DNA of 64,000 nucleotides from Paradevosia shaoguanensis (GCF_016801025.1 NZ_CP068983.1:1240001-1304000); one strand, 5' to 3'; positions 1 to 9,362 are shown, numbered from the stretch's first letter. Notes: generated by a model not told the origin, from the letters alone. A program made the numbers and translations.

Positions 1-89
1 TCATTTGCGTCTTGCGCCAATACGGAAGGGCTCAAGGGTGCAGCGAGCAAAATGGCGAGGCAGAACGCGGAAACTTTCGTGCGGATCAT
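1..89 (-). CDS. Secreted protein, N-terminal fragment (runs off the left edge)
   Basis: Only the first 29 codons are inside the window. They encode an ATG start, a short basic n-region (MIRTK), a hydrophobic stretch and a likely signal peptidase I site after SVLA, before QDAN. The product should therefore be exported. Nothing of the mature domain is visible, so no function can be given. Confidence 0.6.
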   Translation of the reverse strand, partial: MIRTKVSAFCLAILLAAPLSPSVLAQDAN

Positions 90-316
90 CGGATACCCTT
101 CTAGCACTAGGATTTTACGTGTGATTCTTACCTTGTGATGGCTCACGGGACTGAAGGCGGATTTATGGCACCGACGGCAAAATCGGACGACGTTGCTGCA
201 GCAGCGCCTAAAATGACCTGCTCTAACACCTCTCACCGCATGCGGTGCGGCAACACAGCAGCGGCATCGATCGTGTTGATGATTGGCAACGCAGGCCGGA
301 TCTGCGATAGCGCGGC

Positions 317-619
317 ATGACCAGCGAAAATGAAGACTACATCTACGATGAAGCAACCGGCGAATGGCGGCCGGCATCCGAGATTGCCGAGAAAGCCGCT
401 GCACAGACAGAAGTGCGCGATGCGTCAGGGAACCTGCTCGCCGACGGCGACTCGGTAGTACTGATCAAGGACCTCAAGGTGAAGGGCGCCGGCCAAACGC
501 TCAAGCAAGGCACCGTTATCCGTTCGATCCGCCTGACCGACAATCCGGAAGAGATCGACTGCCGTCATGACGCCATAAAAGGTCTTGTTCTGCGCACCGA
601 ATTCGTTCGGAAGCGGTGA
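317..619 (+). CDS. YjdM/PhnA-like protein without the zinc ribbon
   Basis: This 100-aa protein carries the C-terminal beta-barrel domain typical of YjdM (formerly PhnA). The characteristic segments are VRDASGNLLADGDSV at about residues 33-47, IKDLKVKGAGQTLKQGT at 50-66 and a terminal LRTEFVRK. Escherichia coli YjdM has an N-terminal CxxC...CxxC zinc ribbon. Here that part is replaced by a short acidic stretch (YIYDEATGEWRPA) without cysteines, so metal binding at the N-terminus is lost. The family was first linked to alkylphosphonate use, but its biochemical role is not settled. It stands alone upstream of an insertion-sequence remnant. Family membership is confident; function is not. Confidence 0.8.
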   Translation: MTSENEDYIYDEATGEWRPASEIAEKAAAQTEVRDASGNLLADGDSVVLIKDLKVKGAGQTLKQGTVIRSIRLTDNPEEIDCRHDAIKGLVLRTEFVRKR

Positions 620-703
620 GGATCGTGGCCAGCGCGCGCTGGTGACTTTGATCCCACATTTCCCAAGTAAGGCGCTGATTTCGCTGTCCTGACCATTATA
701 TTT

Positions 704-2100
704 CCTATATAAAACATGGTGTTGAAGGCTGCGAGGGGCGCGTTTCATGGATCACCCAGAGGGTGCGGGCTTGCAACGGGCAGATCGGGTGGATTTCGAC
801 CCTCGCGTGCGGCTGGAATTTCGCGGCACGCAGCTCAGTTCCGACGGCGGCCTTCTGGTGATGCGCGAGCTTGATGACGCGCTCGGGTTGTCCGATTTGG
901 CGTCAGCGGCGCTGCGCGATACTCGCTCTGGCAAGAACACGGTCCATCGGCTCGACGGCCTGTTCCGGCAATCAGTCTTTGGGCGGCTGGCCGGATACGA
1001 GGATGTCAACGACGCCAACCGTCTCGCCTGCGATCCGGTCATGCGCCAAGTTGTCGGCGGCAGAGCGGTCGATGCACAAGCGGCCTCGGCATCGCAGATG
1101 GGACGGTTCGAGACCGAGACGCTGGCTCTGGCCGGGAACCGTGCCGCGCTGGCCGACCTGAACGGGCAATGGATCGACCGGTTCCATGACCGTAACGGGC
1201 TGAAGTACATCGTTCTGGACATGGACAGCTCGGTCAGCCCGACCCATGGCGACCAGGAAGGGTCCGCCTGGAATGGCCATTTCGACTGTAGCTGCTATCA
1301 CCCCAACTTTCTGTTCAACCAGTTCGGGATGCTGGAACGCTGCGCCCTGCGCCATGGCAACGTCCACAGCGCCGATGGCTGGCGTGATGTTCTCGACCCC
1401 GTCATTGCGCGCTACGCGGAGCGCGACCTTGGTGGCAGGTTCTTCCGGGCCGATGCTGCCTACGCGATCCCGGCGATCTATGAGCGATTGGAAGAAGCGC
1501 GGTTCTTCTACGCCATCCGGCTGCCCGCAAACGCGGTCCTCAAGGACAAGATCGCGCATCGGCTAACGCGCCCTGTCGGGCGGCCGTCACTGACCAAGGT
1601 CAAGCGGTTCTTCGAGGAATTCGAGTATCAGGCGGCGTCCTGGGACAAGGAACGCCGGGTGATCGCCAAGATCGAATGGCATCCGGGCGAACTGTTCCCG
1701 CGTTTCGGCTTCATCGTCACCAACCTGCCGATGGAGCCGGACTGGGTGGTGCGGTTCTACAACCAGCGCGGCACCGCCGAGCAGCACATCAAAGAGGGCA
1801 AATACGCCTTTCGCTGGACGCGGCTGTCGTGCCGGAAGTTCCGCGACAATGAGGTGCGGCTGCAACTGCACGCCCTGGCGTACAACCTGGCCACCTTCTT
1901 GCGCTGCATCGAGCTGCGAGGCCATGGCCGACTGGTCGTTGACCAGCCTGCAACTGAAGCTGATCAAGATCGGGGCACGTGTGGTCCGTCACGCCCGCAC
2001 CATCACCTTCCAGCTGGCCGAGGTCGCTGTCACCGGCACGATGGTACGCGCCATCCTCGCCGCTATCCGCCGATTGCGAGCGCCACCGCTATGCGCATGA
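704..2100 (+). mobile_element. IS1380-family insertion sequence remnant
   Basis: The element is identified by its transposase (747-2100). The AT-rich sequence starting CCTATATAAAACATGG at about 704 is a plausible left terminal end. The matching inverted end was not found downstream of the transposase up to about 2,400, so the right boundary is unknown and probably lost. A decayed EAL gene lies directly to the right, which suggests insertion followed by deletion. Confidence 0.65.
747..2100 (+). pseudogene. IS1380-family transposase, frameshifted
   Basis: The reading frame from 747 gives a typical IS1380-family DDE transposase. It has the N-terminal FRGTQLSSDGGLLVMREL motif, a first catalytic Asp in YIVLDMDSS, a second in FFRADAAYA, and the catalytic Glu in NQRGTAEQHIKEGK. 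Near 1,930 the homologous frame ends after LRCIEL. The normal C-terminus (ADWSLTSLQLKLIKIGARV to RRLRAP) continues in the next frame up to about 2100. A 2-nt deletion in the GAGCTGCGAGGCC stretch would explain the shift. The open frame runs on to 2522 with unrelated sequence. The protein is probably inactive unless frameshifting rescues it. Confidence 0.8.
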
Positions 2101-2523
2101 TCGCGATCCACGCTCAAACTGAACGAAAGCGGCTGGACAGATCTGTCCGCTGCGCTGAAAAACGCCGCCCCTGGGCAAGGAAACAGCGGCTTCGCGGTCT
2201 GATCCGTCCAGATCCAGCAGTCTGCGCGACCGCAGGTGCCGCTTGCGGCAGAAAATCCTTGTCTAGCGCTCGGATACAGGCGATCTTCACCTCAAACGAC
2301 ACGCCACTTGGGGAATGCAGGTTGATACCAAGTGTCGACGTCACTATGGCCCTGATCCGCAATCTCTTTCGATCACCCCGATGGGGCAGTATCAACTTCG
2401 CGATCGACGCTACTTCAAATACAACAACTGCACTTACTGCACTCGCGCAAGTGACGCACCGCGAAGAATACTCGCTATTAACAGGTACATCCTACAACTA
2501 CGGCGGATTGATGCGCGCCTAGA
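2101..2523. other. No recognisable gene between transposase and EAL remnant
   Basis: Open frames exist on both strands but none resembles a known protein. The segment probably joins residual IS sequence to the lost 5' half of the EAL gene. The 13-nt palindrome GGACAGATCTGTCC lies near 2,138, but no inverted repeat matching the left IS end was found. Confidence 0.4.
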
Positions 2524-3250
2524 CGTGTTGATGAAACGATGGGCGCCGAAGCCCTACTGCGCTGGACCAATCCTCATCGTGGCACGGTTTCTCCTGCCCA
2601 GTTCATTCCCCATGCGGAGAGAGCCGGGTTGATGGTCCCTATTGGCGAATGGGTGCTCGAACAAGGCTGCCGCACCCTGGCTGACTGGGCGCGGCATCCA
2701 GCCCTCCGTGAGCTAACCCTTGCGATCAACGTCAGCGCCAGCCAGTTTGCTGCACGACGGCTTCGAGGCCGCGGTGCAAAAGGCGCTGGCAACAACCGGC
2801 GCGAATCCGCGGCGCCTGACTCTCGAGCTCACCGAGAGCGTTTTGGTCACCGATATCGACCTGGTTGCCGCCAAGCTCGATTCCCTGCATGAACTCGGCA
2901 TCACCATTTCCCTGGACGATTTCGGTACCGGCTATTCTTCGCTTTCGTACCTACGGCGGCTGCCTATCCAGCAGCTCAAGATCGACCGCGGCTTCGTTCA
3001 GGACGCCGTAAAAACGGTGCGCAGCGCATCGCTCGTCGAGAACGTAGTTCGGATCGGGCGCGATCTCGGGCAGACGGTTCTGGCCGAGGGTGTCGAAACC
3101 GAGGGCCAGCATGCCTTGCTGGCGGGAGCAGGCTGCGTGCTGTTCCAAGGCTATCTTTATGGCAGGCCGATGCCGTTGTCCGATTTCGAGCGTCACGTCG
3201 AGGTCGAGAAAGGCACTCCCTCGATTTCGAGCGAACTGCTGGCCAGCTGA
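2524..3250 (+). pseudogene. EAL-domain (c-di-GMP phosphodiesterase) remnant
   Basis: Two frames together encode a nearly full EAL domain. The first frame (about 2524-2745) gives GAEALLRWTNP, PAQFIPHAERAGLMVPIGEWVL and LAINVSASQF. The second (about 2745-3250) gives LELTES, LDDFGTGYSSLSYLRRLPI, LKIDRGFV and LAEGVETEGQ. EAL enzymes hydrolyse cyclic di-GMP using the E of the (E)AL motif, the Asp pair in DDFGTGYSS, the Lys in LKID and the Glu in EGVE. These residues are present, but the gene is split by a frameshift near 2,745. It also lacks an intact start and any upstream GGDEF or sensor part. Loss next to the IS copy suggests the damage came with transposition. Confidence 0.8.
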
Positions 3251-3389
3251 CGCGCCGGCGACGCACCGGCGCCAGCCCCGCAACTCCAATGGAACAGATA
3301 CTGTCCCGGCCGCATTTTGTTGGCAGTGGACCGTCCAGGCGGAATTGTCTGCGCATTGGGGCTGAGGCCAACCGTCTAGGAGTAGCGAA

Positions 3390-3686
3390 ATGGAAAATCA
3401 TGAAATACCGGCCGGCTCGGATCTGGAGCAGATCAAGATAGTCGTCAATTCACTCCATCTCTCGCTGCGATTTCTATTGAACCGCATCGACGAGAAGCTC
3501 GGAGTGGATGCCGCCGATGCGGCCCGCGCCGAACTGCTCGAAAACATGGAAAACGGGAACATCGATATGGCCGTGCTCGAAGATGGAAAGACCTTCGACT
3601 TCGTCATGTCGGTATTGAGCGCGCTACCCATTCGGAAACACAACGCAGCTCATGTGTCTCACGATCATTCGGAAGCCACGCACTAG
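3390..3686 (+). CDS. Small protein of unknown function
   Basis: This 98-aa acidic protein has a convincing ribosome-binding site (TAGGAG, eight bases before the ATG). The central part (KIVVNSLHLSLRFLLNRIDEKLG) looks helical and the middle is rich in Ala, Glu and Asp. The C-terminus ends in a His-rich tail (HNAAHVSHDHSEATH) that could bind metal. There is no signal peptide or membrane segment. I do not recognise the family. It sits between the EAL remnant and the convergent glutaminase gene. Confidence 0.55.
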   Translation: MENHEIPAGSDLEQIKIVVNSLHLSLRFLLNRIDEKLGVDAADAARAELLENMENGNIDMAVLEDGKTFDFVMSVLSALPIRKHNAAHVSHDHSEATH

Positions 3687-3736
3687 GCGCGATAGCCCGC
3701 TCACTAGCAGGATCAGTCACGGCGCTTTTGCAGCGT

Positions 3737-4747
3737 TCATCCGCTCGGCGAGGACACGAGCAGGTCGAGACCAAGCCGTTGCGATAGAAACTGGGCAACC
3801 AACTGTCCCCTGACGCTATTGCCCTCGTCGTCGAGCGGCGGGGAGAATACGCCAAGGCCGCTCTTGCCTGGGGATACCGTGACAATCCCGCCGCCGATGC
3901 CGCTCTTGCCGGGCAAGCCTATCTCGTAGAGCCAATCGCCGGACGTCTCATAGAGACCGGCTGTCAGCATCACGGCGAGCGTGTAGTGACACGTTTCGGG
4001 CCTGACGACCTGCTCGCGTGTGATCGGGTTGACGCCGCCGTGGGCCAGAGTGGCCCCCATGACTGCAAGGTCCCTGGCGGAGACGTTCAGCGCGCATTGG
4101 CGCGTATAGAGATCGACCGCTTCCGTCGGGTCGCAATAGATGCTGTCCCGGCTGGCAAGCATCCACGCGATGCTGCGATTGCGAAAGTTCGTTTCGGAAG
4201 CGGAAGCATAGACGTCCTCGTTCACCGCCAGGCCGCGGCCGGCAAAGCGAGACAGCCCCTCGCTGATGAAGGTCCACTTGTCATCCATGCTGTCGCCCGG
4301 AACCAGGCTGGTGGTGGCGATTGCGCCGGCATTGACCATCGGGTTCGTGCGGCCATTCTGGCTACGCTCGATGCCTGTCAGGGAATTGAACGGATAACCC
4401 GTCGCGTTGACCCCAAGCCTTTCACGCGCGCCGGTAGGGCCGATCAGGTCGCAGATGAGCGCAAAGATGAAGGGCTTGGAGACACTCATGACGGCGAATT
4501 CCCGGTCGGCGTCGCCGACCGAGAAAATCTCGCCATCCGTTCCCGCTACGCAAATCCCGAACAGCTCGCTCGGCACACGTGTCAGGGCCGGATAGACCGT
4601 CGAGTTGGCCCCCAGCTCGACCGTCCGGAACCGGGAATGCGCCTCGGTGACGAGTTCGCCGACCCGGCTGGCGGGCGGCAGGCCGCCGGTCGAGATGAAG
4701 GAAATGGCGGGCGAGAGGTCGAGATCAGGTAGTGGCGCTCTGGCCAT
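3737..4747 (-). CDS. glsA: Glutaminase A
   Basis: The 336-aa product matches the serine-dependent glutaminase family, which hydrolyses L-glutamine to glutamate and ammonia in the cytoplasm. Visible hallmarks are the catalytic Ser-x-x-Lys (SVSKPF, Ser88 and Lys91), GRTNPMVNAGAI with the conserved Asn, and the C-terminal GLPGKSGIGGGIV segment. Length is slightly above the usual 305-310 aa because of an N-terminal extension. Its start lies 23 bases inside the end of the upstream M20 hydrolase gene, so the two are probably translationally coupled. Together they could free glutamate from amide- or peptide-linked precursors. Confidence 0.93.
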   Translation of the reverse strand: MARAPLPDLDLSPAISFISTGGLPPASRVGELVTEAHSRFRTVELGANSTVYPALTRVPSELFGICVAGTDGEIFSVGDADREFAVMSVSKPFIFALICDLIGPTGARERLGVNATGYPFNSLTGIERSQNGRTNPMVNAGAIATTSLVPGDSMDDKWTFISEGLSRFAGRGLAVNEDVYASASETNFRNRSIAWMLASRDSIYCDPTEAVDLYTRQCALNVSARDLAVMGATLAHGGVNPITREQVVRPETCHYTLAVMLTAGLYETSGDWLYEIGLPGKSGIGGGIVTVSPGKSGLGVFSPPLDDEGNSVRGQLVAQFLSQRLGLDLLVSSPSG

Positions 4748-6344
4748 CGACCTCCCCCGCCTCGTACTCGACGATTTCCTCGACGAGTTCGCCGCTACCG
4801 TCTCTCAGCAGCAGATGAGGCGGTATGCCGGATGGGCGCAGCTTGTCGGGCGGAAGCGCCGAGATGAAGGTCTTGTCGCCCAGGCGTTTCTCAAAATCGG
4901 CTCTTACCCGATCGCGCAGATCCTTGTCCGTCAACAGGTCGTGGCCGACGCCGGCCATGACCATTGCCGAGTAGAGCGAGCTCTTGTCGCCGATGGTCAT
5001 GCCACCGCAGGCGGTAACCGGCCAGGTATGCAAGCCCACGCCTACGGGCATGGTGGCAATAGCGAAGAGACCGACCGGCGTGTTGTAGCTGACGTCGCCG
5101 ACATCCGTGCCCCCGCCCATGGTGATCTCGGGCAGGATCGGGAGGACGGAATCCAGAATGCCTGCCGGCGGCAGGCCCATTTCCTTCTGGCAGGTACGCG
5201 CGAACTCCTGCTCCTCTTCGGTCCACTCGATCGGCGTCGCCGATATGTGCCGGTGCAGCGTCTGGACCAGCGGCGTATTGGGCAGCAGGTCGTGCAGGCC
5301 GAAGAAAAGGTCGAGTTCGGCTTCGGTCCGCGTCATCGTCGCAGCACCCTGAGCGACCTCGCGCACCCAGTCGCTTACCGCGCGCACCTGGTCGCGATCC
5401 GCATCGCGGATCATGATGAAGATGCCGGCATTGTCTGGAATGACGTTCGGGGTCTCCCCCGCCGACGTATAGACGTAGTGGAGCCGCGTCGTCGGCCTGA
5501 CATGCTCGCGCATGTACTGAATGCCGGCGCCGAAGAGCTCTGCCGCCTTGAGGGCGCTGCGCCCCTCCCAGGGATCGACACCAGCGTGCGCCGTACGGCC
5601 CCGGAAGCGGACATTGATCATGTCGATCGCCGCGGTGCGCAGCAGGCCGGTGCCGTTGGCAGGCGCTGGATGCCAGGCGAGGCAGGCATCGAGATCGTTG
5701 AAGAGCCCGTCGCGGGCCATGTAGACCTTGGCGCCCTCGGTCTCCTCCGCCGCGCAGCCGTAGACGCGTAGCGTACCCGGCGTGCCGTCGGCGATCATCA
5801 TTTCCTTGAGAGCAATGGCCGCTCCCGTGCAGCCTGCCCCCAGCATATTGTGGCCACAGCCGTGCCCGACTTCCACGCCCTTGGGCCCCGGCGTTTGCCG
5901 CGGTTCGGCGGCATTTCCCAGTCCCGGAAGCGCGTCGTATTCGGGCAGGAAGCCGATCTTGGGGCCACCCTCCCCCTGTGACCACTCGGCGACGAAGGCC
6001 GTCGGAATACCGGACGTGCCGGTGCTCGTGATAGCGAACCCGGCCGCCTTGAGCTCGCGAATATGGATTTCTGAAGAAATTTCCTCGTGTAGCGAGAGTT
6101 CCGGATTCTCCCAGACCTCGCGCGAGATCCGCAGGATGATGTCCTCGACCTTCTTGACCGCATCCTGCGCCACCTTGGCAGAAGCCGGCGGCTCGGCGGC
6201 CGCGGCTGCTTCCGCCGCGGCAGCATCCGGTGCCGCCTGCGCCAGGGCCATCCCGGCCCCGAAGAATGGCCACGCTCCTGCGCCCGCTACCGAACTAAGG
6301 ATCAGGCCTCTACGCCCAATCTTGAAATCATCAGCACCTTGCAT
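4725..6344 (-). CDS. M20-family amidohydrolase, AbgB-like, Tat-exported
   Basis: I chose the ATG at 6344 because GGAGG lies eight bases upstream; a longer frame begins at a TTG at 6362. The 539-aa product begins with a twin-arginine-like signal (KIGRRGLILSSVAGAG) ending near ALAQA. The mature part is an M20 metallohydrolase. It has GHGCGHNMLGAG (metal-binding His and Cys), AEETEGAK (Glu pair), RTAHAGVDPWEGRSA in the lid/dimer domain and GGGTDVGDVSYNTP near the C-terminus. This pattern is closest to AbgB, which cleaves p-aminobenzoyl-glutamate. Most AbgB proteins are cytoplasmic and shorter; export would place the reaction in the periplasm. The gene overlaps glsA, supporting release and further use of glutamate or glutamine. 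The exact substrate is not known. Confidence 0.85.
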   Translation of the reverse strand: MQGADDFKIGRRGLILSSVAGAGAWPFFGAGMALAQAAPDAAAAEAAAAAEPPASAKVAQDAVKKVEDIILRISREVWENPELSLHEEISSEIHIRELKAAGFAITSTGTSGIPTAFVAEWSQGEGGPKIGFLPEYDALPGLGNAAEPRQTPGPKGVEVGHGCGHNMLGAGCTGAAIALKEMMIADGTPGTLRVYGCAAEETEGAKVYMARDGLFNDLDACLAWHPAPANGTGLLRTAAIDMINVRFRGRTAHAGVDPWEGRSALKAAELFGAGIQYMREHVRPTTRLHYVYTSAGETPNVIPDNAGIFIMIRDADRDQVRAVSDWVREVAQGAATMTRTEAELDLFFGLHDLLPNTPLVQTLHRHISATPIEWTEEEQEFARTCQKEMGLPPAGILDSVLPILPEITMGGGTDVGDVSYNTPVGLFAIATMPVGVGLHTWPVTACGGMTIGDKSSLYSAMVMAGVGHDLLTDKDLRDRVRADFEKRLGDKTFISALPPDKLRPSGIPPHLLLRDGSGELVEEIVEYEAGEVDGQSATT

Positions 6345-6504
6345 CTGAACGCCTCCACGCAACTTGGTTGGGAGGCAAGCATAGCAAGGGCAGGCAGCAC
6401 TAGATGTGCTCAGCGTCCCCGGATTTGGCAGCCTATTCCTTATTGCGTCGGTCGATCACCGCTTCCGGGCGAGCGATGGAGTCACTTCTACTGAGGACCG
6501 GCCG

Positions 6505-6951
6505 TCAAATGCCGCTCGCCTCGTGCACGACGGTGCCGGTGAAGCTGCAGCTGGCGCCGTGATAGTAGGAGCAGCCGGAATCCTCCTCCAACTCCAGCGT
6601 GTACTCGTCGAGGAACGTCAGGCTCACCTTGCAGAACCGGCTGTTTTGCAGGGTTTCCTTTTCCTTCTCGACAAAGCCTTCGTTTGGAACCGAGAGCATA
6701 GCTTCGGTGCCATCGATGCTTAGTTCACCGGCAACACCGCCTCCGCAGCCGGGCACGCCATCGGTGATCGGCACTGTCGAGGAGATGGCAGCGGAATAGC
6801 GATCTCCGGACAAATGCGTCAGGTCAACGCGAAGGGATTGTCCGTCGCCCTCGCTTTCATAGATCCCGGACCGATCGATGGCGTCGTCCTGGGCGAATAC
6901 GGGCCCTGCCAGAACGGCAAGCGACGCGATCAATATCGTCTTCCTGAACAT
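6505..6951 (-). CDS. Secreted protein of unknown function
   Basis: The start at MFRKTILIASLAVLAGPVFA gives a clear Sec signal peptide; a longer frame from 6987 adds an unlikely leader. The mature part is about 128 aa, rich in Asp, Glu, Ser and Gly. It has five cysteines, in the segments GCGGG, RFCKV, SGCSYY and ASCSF. The pattern suggests a small disulfide-bonded beta domain. It follows the large fusion gene on the same strand with a gap of about 30 bases, so the two are likely co-transcribed. Family not recognised. Confidence 0.65.
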   Translation of the reverse strand: MFRKTILIASLAVLAGPVFAQDDAIDRSGIYESEGDGQSLRVDLTHLSGDRYSAAISSTVPITDGVPGCGGGVAGELSIDGTEAMLSVPNEGFVEKEKETLQNSRFCKVSLTFLDEYTLELEEDSGCSYYHGASCSFTGTVVHEASGI

Positions 6952-6983
6952 GATTTGTCTCCGAGAATGCCGCGTACCGACGA

Positions 6984-9362
6984 TCACTTGCCATTGCCGG
7001 TGAATATATCCGTGGGGCGAACAACCTCGTTGCCGACCTTGAAGCCACCGTCGCTTCCGGGCGCGAGGAACGTGCCGGAGATTGCCTGTTCGTAGAACTC
7101 GCCCTTACCCGTGCTGTCCTTGAGGAAGCAGTTCGGCCCCTTCTTGATCGCCGGGTTGACGTTCATCGTGAAAGCCTGGCACTGCTTGTTGGCGAGGCAG
7201 GCCTGCAGGCACTGGGGCACGTCCTCGACGCGCGACTTGGCGACGTCCGAGCCATAGAAATCCACGCCCTCATAGACGGCAAACCGCAGCCCATCATCGG
7301 GTTGCGCGTTCGCCTCCGCTTCGGGTTCGGAACTGGCCCCGACCGGCTTGAGCGGTAGGCCATTGGCGGCCCACGCTTCGACGCCGCCGCGATACCAGTA
7401 GACCTTGAAGCCGAGCGTCCCCGCCCGCAATGCGGCGTTGTAGGAAGAGCGATCCTCCGGACCGGCTCCGAAGACGATGATCGGCGTCGAGGTATCGTCG
7501 CTGGTCGCGTCCTTCAGAAACTGGGACATCGCTCCCTGGAAACTATCGGTGACGCTGCCATCGCGGCCGGCGTCGTCCACCACGATCGCCCCCGGCAGCG
7601 TCTGACTTTTCCCGCTGGTATCGATCAGGATCAGCTTCGGCTCCCCTTTGAGGGCGTCGACCACCTCTGCGGTCGACACGATCGTTGCCCGCGGGTGCGA
7701 ATTGGGTGTCGGCCCTCGATAGGGCGCGGTGAAGAGCAAGATGGTGGGCGGCACACCCGCGTCCTTCAATTCGTCCATGGCATCGAACGAGCTGTTGGCG
7801 GGCACATCCAAGCCCGCAGGCTTGGGGCTGGCCGTGCCACTATCTGGCGCGTCCGACTCGACCTCCGAAATCATTACCGCAAGGTTTTCGATCAGGTCGT
7901 AGCACATCGTGATGCTGGCTTCCTTCGGGCTGTACCAGGCATTCAACTCGCCGCAATCTCGATAGATGACGGAAAGCGGACGCGGCAGCGCGTAGGATTT
8001 CGCCAGTTCATCCGCAAAACCCTGGAGCGGTTCGGCGAGAAGGGTCGCGATGAAATTGCCGACGCGCGACCGCGATTGTTCGAAGGTGACCTTTATCGAG
8101 GCGCCGGGGGCCTCGGCGGACAGCAGCCCGTCAGGATTCCACGCCCCGACGCGGGTATGAGGCGCCAGGATCGTGCGCCAGGCACGGTTCTGCTTGTTGA
8201 ACTCCTCCTCGCAGCGGCCAAGCGTCTGTTCGCTGAAGCCAACCTGCGCGACGATATCCTCGAAGATCGCCGGGTTGCCGCCATACATCACGCAAAAGAT
8301 GTTGCGGAAGCGCTTGAGGTCGGCCGTGTGCTCGTCCTGCCAGGGTGTGGAGGCACCCTGCTGCTCGCCCAGCTTGCCGTTATAGTACCATTGCAGAGCC
8401 GCGTACTTGGCAGCCCCGCTACCGATCTTGTCGGTGTCTGCGTCCCCTGATGGATACATCGTGGGCTCGATCACCCGCAGGGCAGAGAAAATATCGACGG
8501 CGTCCTCTTCGGGCCCGGTCGAGGGAAGTTGCAGCTCTCCAATCAGCGCGTGGCCGAATTCATGCATGAAGATGCTGTCGATCAGCCCGGCATAGACAGC
8601 AACGATACGGACGTTGTCGCCCCCGAACATGGGCAGCGGCCCTTCGCCATCCCCGGCCTCCGCCGTCGCGGCCGAATTACCCTTTCCCGTCGAACCACCG
8701 CCCCTCGGAGGTAGCCCGCTGTCGGTATTGCCGCCGCCGTTACTGTCGCTGGCGGCCTGCAACGCCGAAATGGAGAAATCGGCGAGACCGAAAGTCCCCA
8801 CATCATAGGCCATGATGCCGATCTCGGAGCCCAGTGCCGGCTCCCCGTCCAGGTCGCCGATCTTGTTGCCGTTGACGTAGAAGCGGGCTGCCCCGGGGAT
8901 ATCAATCATCGAGATGACGTCGCTGCCGTCCAGCTTGGCGGCATTGGGCACGGAGGCTACTTCCCGGTACTTGCCGTTCGACACGCAGAAGAGGCGCGCC
9001 GTCGCGCTCGCGACGATCTCCATCAGGCACAGGTCTTCCCCGTTTTGCACCAATATGCCGACGGAAGCGGTGTCCTTCTTGGCGTTGAGCGAGATGTTGA
9101 CCGACGTGAGCCGCCCATCCTCGGGCGCGGTGCCGGCCTTGACCGTCAGGGTCTGCTCCGATTCAGCCTCTGACTCGTTGCGAAGGACGAACCAGCCGTC
9201 CCGCACCCCCGCCTGCCATCCCTTCAACAACTGCTGAGAGACGCCGTCCCCCAGCGGGCCGAGCAGGTCGTCGTATTTGCCCTGCGCCTGTACCGGCGAC
9301 GTCGCGGTGATTCCGGTGAAAAGAACAAAGGGAAGAAGCGCGGAAATAATGCGATTGAACAT
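6984..9362 (-). CDS. Exported multidomain protein: LamG-like, DUF4344 metallopeptidase, rhodanese-like, PAN
   Basis: The 792-aa protein has a Sec signal peptide (cleavage near PVQAQ). Residues about 40-200 resemble a concanavalin-type beta-sandwich (FYVNGNKIGDLDGEPALGSEIGIMAYD). A Gly/Ser-rich linker follows. Residues about 255-480 are a DUF4344-type metallopeptidase domain with the zinc motif HEFGH and a downstream EEDAVD. Residues about 560-690 look rhodanese-like, ending in YWYRGGVEAWAANGLPL, but the loop PIIVFGAGPEDRSS has no active-site cysteine. Residues about 715-785 form a PAN-type disulfide domain (CLQACLANKQCQAFTMN). The likely role is extracytoplasmic binding and proteolysis. The domain order is unusual and the rhodanese part is probably non-catalytic. 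Confidence 0.75.
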   Translation of the reverse strand: MFNRIISALLPFVLFTGITATSPVQAQGKYDDLLGPLGDGVSQQLLKGWQAGVRDGWFVLRNESEAESEQTLTVKAGTAPEDGRLTSVNISLNAKKDTASVGILVQNGEDLCLMEIVASATARLFCVSNGKYREVASVPNAAKLDGSDVISMIDIPGAARFYVNGNKIGDLDGEPALGSEIGIMAYDVGTFGLADFSISALQAASDSNGGGNTDSGLPPRGGGSTGKGNSAATAEAGDGEGPLPMFGGDNVRIVAVYAGLIDSIFMHEFGHALIGELQLPSTGPEEDAVDIFSALRVIEPTMYPSGDADTDKIGSGAAKYAALQWYYNGKLGEQQGASTPWQDEHTADLKRFRNIFCVMYGGNPAIFEDIVAQVGFSEQTLGRCEEEFNKQNRAWRTILAPHTRVGAWNPDGLLSAEAPGASIKVTFEQSRSRVGNFIATLLAEPLQGFADELAKSYALPRPLSVIYRDCGELNAWYSPKEASITMCYDLIENLAVMISEVESDAPDSGTASPKPAGLDVPANSSFDAMDELKDAGVPPTILLFTAPYRGPTPNSHPRATIVSTAEVVDALKGEPKLILIDTSGKSQTLPGAIVVDDAGRDGSVTDSFQGAMSQFLKDATSDDTSTPIIVFGAGPEDRSSYNAALRAGTLGFKVYWYRGGVEAWAANGLPLKPVGASSEPEAEANAQPDDGLRFAVYEGVDFYGSDVAKSRVEDVPQCLQACLANKQCQAFTMNVNPAIKKGPNCFLKDSTGKGEFYEQAISGTFLAPGSDGGFKVGNEVVRPTDIFTGNGK

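Noticed and set aside
135-320. Short plus-strand open frame ahead of the YjdM-like gene
   Set aside because: No ribosome-binding site, odd composition and overlap with the true start; contains the palindromic CCGCATGCGG but no coding signature.
4605-5771. Long plus-strand open frames opposite the M20 and glutaminase genes
   Set aside because: They are antisense shadows in GC-rich DNA; the minus-strand genes carry clear family motifs.
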